A stretch of DNA of 64,000 bases, taken from NCBI GenBank assembly GCA_021773035.1, contig JAJFKU010000056.1:124001-188000 (forward strand). The letters are read 5' to 3'. The position numbers and the translations under genes were made by a program. This DNA is from Woeseiaceae bacterium. Lineage in GTDB: Bacteria; Pseudomonadota; Gammaproteobacteria; Steroidobacterales; Woeseiaceae. Position 1 is the first letter of the stretch. The number at the start of each line of letters is the position of its first letter. Below are positions 57,055 through 64,000 of the stretch, piece after piece. The notes beneath the pieces are model-generated. The model saw only the letters and a list, made by a program, of their open reading frames with translations. It was not told where the DNA came from and searched no databases.

Positions 57055-57075
57055 CCGTAACGCCTGCGCGAAATC

Positions 57076-57483
57076 TTATTCCAGGTAGCCCGAAGCAGTC
57101 AGAGCTTCAAGGTGCAGCAGGTCTTTTGCACTGGCTCGAATCGTCTTGTATGCGACGACATGTTCTATGCGCACGAACGGCAACGAGTCAATGATCTCTG
57201 CCGTATCGATGAGTTCGTCGATATCAAACTTGCCGATACCCCACTGCGTCCCAAAAGTAATAGCGCCATCAAACAGCGAAGTTAGGGTGACGTTGTAAGC
57301 AGGCAGGAATTCCGTAACTCCGACCTGACTAATCGTGTCCCAGAGCATTTGTCGGCACAATACGTCAAGATCACTACAGTACGGAATGATACCCTTGGCT
57401 GCCAGCGGTCCACTACCGAACACCGCGTAGTCGCGGCTCGGTAGATCGAGCCCCCTCAAGCGATTGAATAGCGTGTTGCTCAT
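57076..57483 (-). CDS. Nucleotidyltransferase-like protein
   Basis: A 135-residue protein with the minimal nucleotidyltransferase pattern: YAVFGSGPLAAKGI, then CSDLDVLCR (an S-D-x-D metal site) and a KTIRASAKDLLHLEAL helix. Such stand-alone MNT-like proteins often act in toxin-antitoxin or repair contexts, but no HEPN partner is seen here. Specific role unknown. It lies in a small accessory patch between the SIMPL gene and the hypothetical lipoprotein. Confidence 0.72.
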   Translation of the reverse strand: MSNTLFNRLRGLDLPSRDYAVFGSGPLAAKGIIPYCSDLDVLCRQMLWDTISQVGVTEFLPAYNVTLTSLFDGAITFGTQWGIGKFDIDELIDTAEIIDSLPFVRIEHVVAYKTIRASAKDLLHLEALTASGYLE

Positions 57484-57591
57484 CGCCAGACCTTAGCTCA
57501 AAGACCCCGCGGATTCGAATTCCTGCCGTAGTAGTCAAAACACAGGCTCGATTTCACGAAGAGACAGCTAAACTCTATACCCTGATTTCAT

Positions 57592-57954
57592 ATGCGACAG
57601 GTAGCAACAGAAAAAATGCTGAACTGCAATGGCAAATCGAGCTTCTTACAAGTCGGTTTGGACAGCGAGCGTTGCCCATCGGTGACACGGTCTCTCGGCC
57701 TGCTGTTGGTCTTTAGCGTTCTGACAGGCTGCAGCGCACCGACAGTGGAGGACCGCGGTGACGACGAGATCGGGTTTCGTGCTGTGGGGTGCTACGTAAC
57801 TGAGACGAACCACTTTTGGGACATCAACAAGTACATCAATGCAATGTTCGACGGATCGTTCGAATACGATGACGTTGTTCGACAACCACCAAAAAAAGAC
57901 CGTGTGGATGGCGTACTAACCCTGTCGGTAACGCATGACAACAGGCTTGTTTAG
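57592..57954 (+). CDS. Hypothetical lipoprotein
   Basis: A 120-residue frame. The lipoprotein signal would start internally (VTRSLGLLLVFSVLTGC), with a lipobox-like LTGC, so the real start may be GTG near 57682. The mature part (APTVEDRGDDEIGFRAVGCYV...) matches nothing I recognise. The C-terminus ends abruptly (VTHDNRLV). It may be a fragment; coding potential is moderate. Confidence 0.45.
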   Translation: MRQVATEKMLNCNGKSSFLQVGLDSERCPSVTRSLGLLLVFSVLTGCSAPTVEDRGDDEIGFRAVGCYVTETNHFWDINKYINAMFDGSFEYDDVVRQPPKKDRVDGVLTLSVTHDNRLV

Positions 57955-58140
57955 ACAACGTCATTCAGGCTGAGTGGCTGTAAAGGAGAAACCTGACGCC
58001 GCAGCGTCCTCGTCGCGACGGGTTTGTCCGCCTATTCGCATCTGAAATCCAGCAACGACTTATCGAATCCCACGACCGATTTCCCGGTTTCGCTCTGTCT
58101 TACGAATTACAGGGACCCAATCCCTGTCGGGAGATTTCGT

Positions 58141-58605
58141 TTGCGTATAGGCCATATCAACCTAGCCGAATCCTTCACCGGTGCTGGCAACCATTTCGTC
58201 GGCTTGATCGAGTCGCTTCAGCGACGCCCCGTGCAGCAGTATGTGCTGGTTAGAAATCTTGCGCTGGCAAAGCGGCTCGACCTTATAGACGGGCTTACCG
58301 TTGGCCCGATCGTTCGTTCACCGGTTACGGCGTACTGCCTGATGCCCGAAGTCGATGTTGTACACATTCACGACCGCTCAGGCCTCCCGGCCGGCTTACT
58401 GCTCACATTGACAAAATCGGTGCCGTTCGTGCTGACACGTCATACTTCGGTCATGAAAAGCAGGAACCCGCTGCACCAGTCCGCACACAATCGAGCGTCG
58501 GGTTTTATCGATGAAGACCAGGTCGATATCGAAGTACACCTGAGGATCTATCGCCATGCTGTCAACCCGCCAGAAACGCCGATGCCAGCACCGCCGGGAA
58601 ACTAG
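58141..58605 (+). pseudogene. Truncated GT4-type glycosyltransferase (N-terminal part only)
   Basis: TTG 58141 has a GGGAG ribosome binding site and opens with RIGHINLAESFTGAGNHF, the usual start of LPS-type family 4 glycosyltransferases; the N-terminal domain continues to about residue 110 (VDVVHIHDRSGLPAGLLLTLTKSVPFVLTRHTS). Beyond that the sequence loses all resemblance, and the nucleotide-sugar-binding C-terminal domain (about 200 residues) is absent. The stop at 58605 overlaps the convergent receptor gene. Likely a decayed remnant; a novel short protein is less probable. Confidence 0.6.
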
Positions 58606-60911
58606 AATTCCCAAAGCACGCCGATTGCCGGAAGTATTGGCATCCAATAGTCCTGGCCACGTTCCAGAACGTCCTCCCCCGCCGGACCGTCCGCAATATC
58701 CCAGTCGAGACAGCACTCATTACGCCGATTCGTCACGTTCGATACTTCGATGAACGCCAGCAACGATCCTCGGCGCAGGCCGAACTTGCGACTTAGACGC
58801 AGATCGAGGCTGCCGAAACTGCCGTGCCTGGCTGCATTGCGCGGCCCGGGAACGACGAAACCGGTATCCGTCAGCATCAGGTTAGTCGCAGGCCAACCCG
58901 AGTGCACGCTGGCGGCTGCGGAAAAACCCCAGCGTTCGCTTTGCCAGTCGATACCACCTTGCAGTGAGTGCCGTTGATCCCAGCTTCGCGCGACATCGAC
59001 GGCGTCGACTTCGTCCGTCACCTTCGACCACGTATACGACGCCCACCAGGCGAAGTCGCCGCGCTTCCGGTCGGCGGACAGCTCAACACCGCGCGCCTGA
59101 GCGCTGCTCGGCGCTATGCGCACCCGGTCTTGCTGGAGTTCCGGCATGAGGCCCAGAGGGTCGAACAGGTTTTCGAATCGGGGCCGGACTTTGCCGATGT
59201 CTTTGTGGAAAATTTCAAGACGCAATGCGGTGTCGTTGCTCAATAGATGCCGCGCGCCGAGAATGATGTGATCCGCCCGCTGTGCGGGCCAGTAGTTGGT
59301 AACACCGTCCTCGACTTGCAGCGACTGTATCGGCTGCGATTGGAAGTAGCGCCCGACGCTCGCTCGGAGTTCGGTTTTCTCTCCCAGGCGATAAAGGTAG
59401 TTTAGTCGCGGGCTTAGCTGTGAATCGGAGCTCAGGTCCGTATAGGTCTGGTCATCCCATCGCAATCCCCATTCGACAGTGGCTTTCTGCGTGAGGCGCC
59501 AGCGATCCGAGATATAAAACGCGTAGCTGCCGCCCTGCGGCGCCGCCACCACCGAGCGAGTGATATCGAGCGCCCGGCTTTCATAGAGCGCCTGCAAACC
59601 AAAGTACTCGGCCACACCTGAGTACACGTAGCTCGCTTCACCGTTGCTAATGCCAAGGCCCCACTGGGTCGAATGATCGTCCGTCGGACTCCATAGCCAA
59701 TCCTGCCGAAAGCGGACCTGCTGGACCTCGCGGTTGTCCATGACGGTAGCAACCATCTTTTCCTGATCGTTGGCCAGACCGTTACGCCGATTGGAGTAGT
59801 TCACGGAAGACAAGACCGTTGTGCTCGTCAGCGTGTCGGACCACTGGCTGTCCAGCCGCAACCAGAACTGTGCATTACGCGTCTGGCTGCTGATCTGGTC
59901 GCGCTCGGCTGGCTCCGTTTCGAGCACCAGATCAATCGCGTCATCAGCGTACAGCGCGTTCATCGACAGCCGCGTCCGCGGTGTGAGCTCAACCGCGAAC
60001 TCGCCGAACACGTCAAAATAGGAGGGCTGGCCAAACTTGGGGTCGATGACAATATCGAGATTGCCGCGCCTCGCCGATAGTAACCAGCTCTTGCCGCCGC
60101 GGCGCCCTGCCGTCAGCACCGAGGTGTTGAAGACGCTAAGTCCTATCTCGCTGTGGCGTGACTTCTCGGACTCGATCGAGTCCATCAGAACCAGCCCACT
60201 CATGCGATCGCCATAGCGCACCGGAAAGCCGCCAGTGTATACCTCAACCCCTTCAATCGCCCGCGCGTCGATAGCGCTGAAAATACTTTGGTAGTCGCGC
60301 ATATGGAACGGATCGAACAACCACTGCCCGTTTAACATGATGCCTATCTCGCCGGTCTCACCGCCCCTGAAGTGCGCGATCGCGGACGCGCCGCTGGCAG
60401 CCGCTCCCGGCAATCGTTGCGTGACCCTGATCGGATCTTCGCCGACATCGGGCATGCTTTGAATCGTCCTTTGATCGATCGAAAACGTCGACGCCGCGAT
60501 GTCCCGCGAGATCGCGTAACGGCTTGCCGAGACGATGAGATTTTCCATCGGCCGGGTCTGGGTACGCTCGCTATCCGCTGACGCTGAATCGTCGTCGGTC
60601 AGCGTATCAGCGTCCGTTCTACGCACTACGAGGTGCACGCCGGAGTCTGTTCGGATGGTAAGCCCGTATGGTCTCAGGATCTGTGTAACGACCTGCAGAG
60701 GGGATCCGGGGTCTGGCTCCGATCGAACCACGAGGTCGTCGCTGACGAGGCTGGTACTGTAGGCGAACGAAAAACCATCGTCACGAAACTCGTCGATTAC
60801 GTCAGCGACAGATCGTCCCGCAAAAGACACAGACGGGCCCTCAGCAGGCCACGCGACCGCCGACAGAAACAGCAATACCAGAAGCGCTGATCGCTGCGAG
60901 CTATTCGCCAT
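58602..60911 (-). CDS. TonB-dependent receptor with N-terminal STN domain (second system)
   Basis: ATG 60911 overlaps the FecR stop and is followed by a signal peptide (NSSQRSALLVLLFLSAVAWPA), so 769 residues. An STN-like domain at about 30-100 (VSFAGRSVADVIDEFRDDGFSFAY...) precedes a plug with LRGG-like HFRGGETGEIGIMLNG and VEVYTGGFPVRYGDRMSGLV, then a barrel ending in Phe (GVLWEF). The plug differs from the first system's, so the ligand is likely different. Together with the upstream FecR and sigma genes it forms a three-gene cell-surface signalling operon. Confidence 0.9.
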   Translation of the reverse strand: MANSSQRSALLVLLFLSAVAWPAEGPSVSFAGRSVADVIDEFRDDGFSFAYSTSLVSDDLVVRSEPDPGSPLQVVTQILRPYGLTIRTDSGVHLVVRRTDADTLTDDDSASADSERTQTRPMENLIVSASRYAISRDIAASTFSIDQRTIQSMPDVGEDPIRVTQRLPGAAASGASAIAHFRGGETGEIGIMLNGQWLFDPFHMRDYQSIFSAIDARAIEGVEVYTGGFPVRYGDRMSGLVLMDSIESEKSRHSEIGLSVFNTSVLTAGRRGGKSWLLSARRGNLDIVIDPKFGQPSYFDVFGEFAVELTPRTRLSMNALYADDAIDLVLETEPAERDQISSQTRNAQFWLRLDSQWSDTLTSTTVLSSVNYSNRRNGLANDQEKMVATVMDNREVQQVRFRQDWLWSPTDDHSTQWGLGISNGEASYVYSGVAEYFGLQALYESRALDITRSVVAAPQGGSYAFYISDRWRLTQKATVEWGLRWDDQTYTDLSSDSQLSPRLNYLYRLGEKTELRASVGRYFQSQPIQSLQVEDGVTNYWPAQRADHIILGARHLLSNDTALRLEIFHKDIGKVRPRFENLFDPLGLMPELQQDRVRIAPSSAQARGVELSADRKRGDFAWWASYTWSKVTDEVDAVDVARSWDQRHSLQGGIDWQSERWGFSAAASVHSGWPATNLMLTDTGFVVPGPRNAARHGSFGSLDLRLSRKFGLRRGSLLAFIEVSNVTNRRNECCLDWDIADGPAGEDVLERGQDYWMPILPAIGVLWEF

Positions 60912-61908
60912 TGCTAACGTAAATCGTCCCCTCTTTGTAGCGCCACTCAAGCTTCGTTGTCGCCTCCCGCAGCCGCAATGCTTCAACAGGCCCTTTCTCG
61001 AGGCGACCCATACCCATCATGAAGTCGGTGCGTGCCATCCGCTCAACCGCTTCGTCACTGAATTCGATCTTTCTTCCCAGCTCCCGCCCAGCCCAGTGCA
61101 GGAAATGATAAGCGGACTTTCCATCAGTATTGATCGCTGGCGAGATTCGCGCGACCCAGGACCAATTTTCGCCGTAACCCGGATCGTTCAGAACCAGCGG
61201 CGGCTGTCGCCCGGAAAAAACCACCTGCTCACCTCGCACTGCCGTATACGGATGGTAGCGGCCGGCGACGGCCACGCGCCCCTCTCTGACGCTGACGAGC
61301 AACTTCTCGTTCTTCGAGTCGACTTCGGTCATGAACTGCGTACCAACATGTGTCACCCGTCCTTGCCGCGTTTCGATTTCGAAATCACCAATTCCGGCAC
61401 CGTCGACCTCGGCGATAAGCTCGGATGGCGTTGAATCGAAATAGACTTTTCCATCGTGCAGGTAGATCGAATTTTCACCGCGAAACTCGACCGTGGTATT
61501 CGCATCGAAACGCACGGAGCCACCGTTAGCCCACGCAAGCGCGATGCCGGCGTTCCTGTCGGTGCGTATCGTCTGTCCCGCGTGTATCGTCTTCAGATCG
61601 TCAACGGGAATCAACACGGACTGTTCACCGACAATGAAGACCGCACCGAAACTCCGCTGTATTTCGGCGACTCGTATCAGCTCGACCTCAGACACGCGAA
61701 ATGTACTCGTTATCGAAAAAACGGCGATGAGTATCGTGGCGGCAGCGGCGAGGCTGAGCCATGTTTTTCTCCGCCGGCGCTGACCGCTGACAACACGCCA
61801 CTCATCGCGTACGACCTCGCGTACGGCGGCGGTAGCCGCATCGTCGGGTACCGGCCGCGGCGCTGCCTTGCTCAATAGTTGTTCCAGTGATTCGTCGCTG
61901 TTGCTCAT
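60901..61908 (-). CDS. FecR-domain regulator (second system)
   Basis: A 335-residue protein: short cytoplasmic region, one transmembrane helix (TWLSLAAAATILIAVFSI), and a FecR domain (AGQTIRTDRNAGIALAWANGGSVRFD...GKVYFD...GRVTHVGTQFMTEV). The N-terminus does not show the DUF4880 pattern of the first system's FecR. A C-terminal STN-like part (GRKIEFSDEAVERMARTD) follows. It starts as ATGA overlap with the sigma gene and ends overlapping the receptor start. Confidence 0.87.
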   Translation of the reverse strand: MSNSDESLEQLLSKAAPRPVPDDAATAAVREVVRDEWRVVSGQRRRRKTWLSLAAAATILIAVFSITSTFRVSEVELIRVAEIQRSFGAVFIVGEQSVLIPVDDLKTIHAGQTIRTDRNAGIALAWANGGSVRFDANTTVEFRGENSIYLHDGKVYFDSTPSELIAEVDGAGIGDFEIETRQGRVTHVGTQFMTEVDSKNEKLLVSVREGRVAVAGRYHPYTAVRGEQVVFSGRQPPLVLNDPGYGENWSWVARISPAINTDGKSAYHFLHWAGRELGRKIEFSDEAVERMARTDFMMGMGRLEKGPVEALRLREATTKLEWRYKEGTIYVSNGE

Positions 61909-62525
61909 GATTGCCTAATCTCGCTCCATTGTTGATCGAGACCTTCAGTCAAGGTGGTATACACTTCGGCGAATGCTCGCTTGGCGCGAGCCAGCAGTGA
62001 CTGTGTCGCTTCGTCTCCAATTTTCAACCTGCCCGATATTTCTTTGACAGAATGACCCTCGATGTATTTCCACTCGAGAACGTCGCCGTATTTGGGGGGC
62101 AGCTTGTCGAGCGTCACCTGAATCAGGCGCAGCAGCTCAACTCTGCGATAGTGGTGTTCCGGGCTCATTTGCTCGGGTATCTGCAACGAGTCCACGACGG
62201 CCTGAACTTCAGGAAAGTCCTCGACGAGAATAATGTGTTCCCGATAGCGCCCCTGCTTCGCAAGCCAGTCGCTGGTCTCGTTGCGGCAGATGGCGCACAA
62301 CCAGGTGAACAGGGCCGACTCAGCCCGATAGGTATGTAGCTTCTGCAGCGCGCGCGTCAGGACCAGCTGTGCGACCTCCCGTGCCGCGTCCGGATCGTCG
62401 GACAAACGCACCAGCGCAAAACGATAAAGGCGCGCAAAGTTTTCCTCAAAGAAGCGGTCGAATGCTTCTTCCTTGCCCGCAAGTATTTGCTTTACAAGTC
62501 TTTTGTCATCCAGATAAACCGCCAC
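61905..62525 (-). CDS. ECF-type RNA polymerase sigma factor (second system)
   Basis: GTG 62525 with GGAGG seven bases upstream gives 206 residues; the longer frame from 62606 lacks this site. Region 2 (FARLYRFALVRLSDDPDAAREVAQLVLTRAL...FTWLCAICRNETSDWL) and region 4 (LDKLPPKYGDVLEWKYIEGHSVKEISGRL) are intact. It reads as an ECF factor controlled by the FecR partner encoded next (ATGA overlap). Confidence 0.9.
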   Translation of the reverse strand: MAVYLDDKRLVKQILAGKEEAFDRFFEENFARLYRFALVRLSDDPDAAREVAQLVLTRALQKLHTYRAESALFTWLCAICRNETSDWLAKQGRYREHIILVEDFPEVQAVVDSLQIPEQMSPEHHYRRVELLRLIQVTLDKLPPKYGDVLEWKYIEGHSVKEISGRLKIGDEATQSLLARAKRAFAEVYTTLTEGLDQQWSEIRQS

Positions 62526-62655
62526 TTGAAGCCCTCCGGGTATCCACCCCTTAGACGGCCGCCGCTCGAATAATCGGTCGCATGTAACAACGATTGTACG
62601 CCCCAAAGCCAGTCGGTGTCCGGCTGGCGGGTGCCGACCTTGTTCCGGTAATGAA

Positions 62656-62680
62656 ATACGGGGCCGCTGGGGCCCCGTAT
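62656..62680 (-). terminator. Candidate terminator downstream of rho
   Basis: ATACGGGGCC (62656-62665) and GGCCCCGTAT (62671-62680) form a perfect ten-pair stem with a five-base loop. The following minus-strand T-run (TTTCATT) is weak. Confidence 0.6.
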
Positions 62681-62705
62681 CATTGCCGACTGGATCAGGT
62701 CAGCG

Positions 62706-63962
62706 CTATCGCTTCATCGCCTCGAAGAACTGTGTATTCGTCTTCGTATCCTGCAACTTGTTGAGCAGGAATTCGATTGCCGCAAGCTCATCCATCGGAT
62801 GCAGGACTTTTCTCAAGACCCACATCTTCTGCAGCTCGTCAGGCTTCGTCAACAGCTCTTCCTTACGCGTTCCGGAGCGATTGATGTTGATCGCCGGGAA
62901 CGTGCGCTTCTCGGCGATACGGCGATCCAGATGGATTTCCATATTGCCGGTGCCTTTAAATTCCTCGTAGATCACTTCGTCCATCTTCGAACCCGTGTCC
63001 ACCAGCGCTGTTGCCAGAATTGTCAGACTGCCGCCTTCTTCAATATTGCGGGCAGCGCCGAAGAAGCGCTTCGGCCGATGCAAGGCATTTGCATCGACAC
63101 CACCGGTCAGGACCTTGCCTGAAGACGGCACTACGGTGTTGTAGGCGCGCGCCAGGCGGGTAATCGAGTCCAGCAGAATCACGACGTCGCGTTTGTGCTC
63201 GACAAGGCGCTTGGCTTTTTCGATCACCATATCGGCGACCTGCACATGGCGGCTCGCGGGCTCATCGAATGTCGATGAGACAACTTCGCCGCGGACGGTA
63301 CGCTCCATTTCGGTGACCTCTTCAGGACGCTCGTCGATGAGCAACACCATCAGGTCGACTTCCGGGTTATTCGCAACGATCGCCGAGGCAATATTCTGCA
63401 ACAGCATCGTTTTACCGGCTTTCGGCGGCGATACGATCAGGCCACGCTGACCTTTGCCGATCGGCGCCACCATGTCGATGATACGTGCCGTGAGGTCTTC
63501 GGTACTGCCGTTGCCCTGTTCGAGGGTCAGCCTGTCTTTTGGAAACAGCGGCGTCAGGTTTTCGAACAACACCTTGCTGCGCGCGTTCTCCGGCGCATCG
63601 TGGTTGATCTGACCGACCTTGAGCAGTGCGAAATAGCGCTCGCCCTCTTTCGGCGGGCGAATCAGGCCGGAAACCGTGTCACCGGTACGCAGATTGAAGC
63701 GCCGAATCTGGCTCGGGCTGACGTAGATATCGTCCGGCCCTGCCAGGTACGAGCTGTCCGAGGAACGCAGGAAGCCGAATCCGTCCTGCAGTATTTCGAG
63801 AACGCCGTCGCCGTATATGTCCTCGCCCAGCTTGGCATGTGCCTTGAGGATCAGGAAGATGATGTCCTGTTTCCTGGAGCGCGCCAGATTCTCTACGCCC
63901 AGCGACTCACCGAGTTCAACCAATGCCGCGGCCGGACGGGTTTTTAACTCCGTCAGGTTCAT
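62706..63962 (-). CDS. rho: Transcription termination factor Rho
   Basis: A 418-residue Rho, essentially E. coli length. N-terminal [23 protein letters not shown], an RNA-binding cold-shock-like domain ([30 protein letters not shown]), the Walker A loop [11 protein letters not shown], Walker [15 protein letters not shown], the Q-loop and the R-loop ([20 protein letters not shown]) are all present. It is a hexameric RNA helicase that ends transcription. Its start is 38 bp from the right edge of the window, where no promoter can be assessed. Confidence 0.99.
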   Translation of the reverse strand: MNLTELKTRPAAALVELGESLGVENLARSRKQDIIFLILKAHAKLGEDIYGDGVLEILQDGFGFLRSSDSSYLAGPDDIYVSPSQIRRFNLRTGDTVSGLIRPPKEGERYFALLKVGQINHDAPENARSKVLFENLTPLFPKDRLTLEQGNGSTEDLTARIIDMVAPIGKGQRGLIVSPPKAGKTMLLQNIASAIVANNPEVDLMVLLIDERPEEVTEMERTVRGEVVSSTFDEPASRHVQVADMVIEKAKRLVEHKRDVVILLDSITRLARAYNTVVPSSGKVLTGGVDANALHRPKRFFGAARNIEEGGSLTILATALVDTGSKMDEVIYEEFKGTGNMEIHLDRRIAEKRTFPAININRSGTRKEELLTKPDELQKMWVLRKVLHPMDELAAIEFLLNKLQDTKTNTQFFEAMKR

Positions 63963-64000
63963 GACATTCTTGCTCGCCTCGAGTTGCTCTGGCGGTATTA

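Overview
The window reads as about 64 kb of chromosome from a free-living gammaproteobacterium with roughly 58-60% GC. The clearest marker is the block aroQ-accB-accC-prmA-(zinc-ribbon DUF3426 gene)-dusB-fis-purH-purD at 44.5-54 kb. groES/groEL, msrP/msrQ, dsbD, folE, murI and rho fit the same placement. Many secreted peptidases and two sigma/FecR/TonB-receptor sets suggest a marine or sediment heterotroph of the Woeseia/Steroidobacter type. That finer placement is an impression from gene content, not a demonstrated one. No tRNA, rRNA, CRISPR array, insertion sequence or prophage was seen.

Layout. 0-9.7 kb: an MBL-hydrolase/Nudix/SRPBCC cluster, a rhomboid protease, a Yellow/MRJP-like beta-propeller followed by MscS, a CDF metal transporter, small lipoproteins, and a PA0069-type radical SAM gene behind a near-consensus LexA box. 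9.8-14.5 kb: a TPR/TonB-C protein, an M23 peptidase, msrA, folE and a strictosidine-synthase-like propeller, closed by a perfect 22-bp inverted repeat. 14.6-21.5 kb (minus strand): ECF sigma, FecR, STN-type TonB-dependent receptor and an S9 serine hydrolase, an apparent signal-responsive import and degradation operon. 21.6-25.9 kb: two lipoprotein peptidases (DUF885 and M49-like) and murI. 27.5-31 kb: ileS of the eukaryote-like type 2 under a T-box riboswitch. 31-35.5 kb: a tightly coupled five-gene operon (acyltransferase, yjdM, MAPEG, DksA/TraR, S9 peptidase) whose last gene appears to start with ATA. 36.5-37.0 kb: an AT-rich non-coding stretch with phased A/T tracts, then msrPQ. 39.4-41.4 kb: groESL under a perfect CIRCE. 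41.5-44.4 kb: dsbD with a duplicated N-terminal domain, and a TlpA-type thioredoxin. 44.5-57 kb: housekeeping genes. 57-58.6 kb: a small accessory patch with a truncated glycosyltransferase. 58.6-62.5 kb (minus strand): a second sigma/FecR/TonB-receptor operon. 62.7-64 kb: rho.

Most notable is ileS. Its leader carries every hallmark of a T-box riboswitch (stem I with AGTA/GAA specifier loop, an ATC isoleucine specifier, the T-box sequence with TGGT, and a terminator). T-boxes are typical of Firmicutes and Actinobacteria and rare in gammaproteobacteria. The enzyme is a type-2 IleRS whose HIGH signature reads G-I-H-H, the altered form linked to mupirocin hyper-resistance. Together these suggest that a resistance-type ileS was acquired with its own regulator. 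Other points of interest are the isopeptidase-like S9/TonB/FecR/sigma operon, the SOS palindrome that also covers a ribosome binding site, the ATAA start-stop overlap, and the phased-tract region upstream of msrP.
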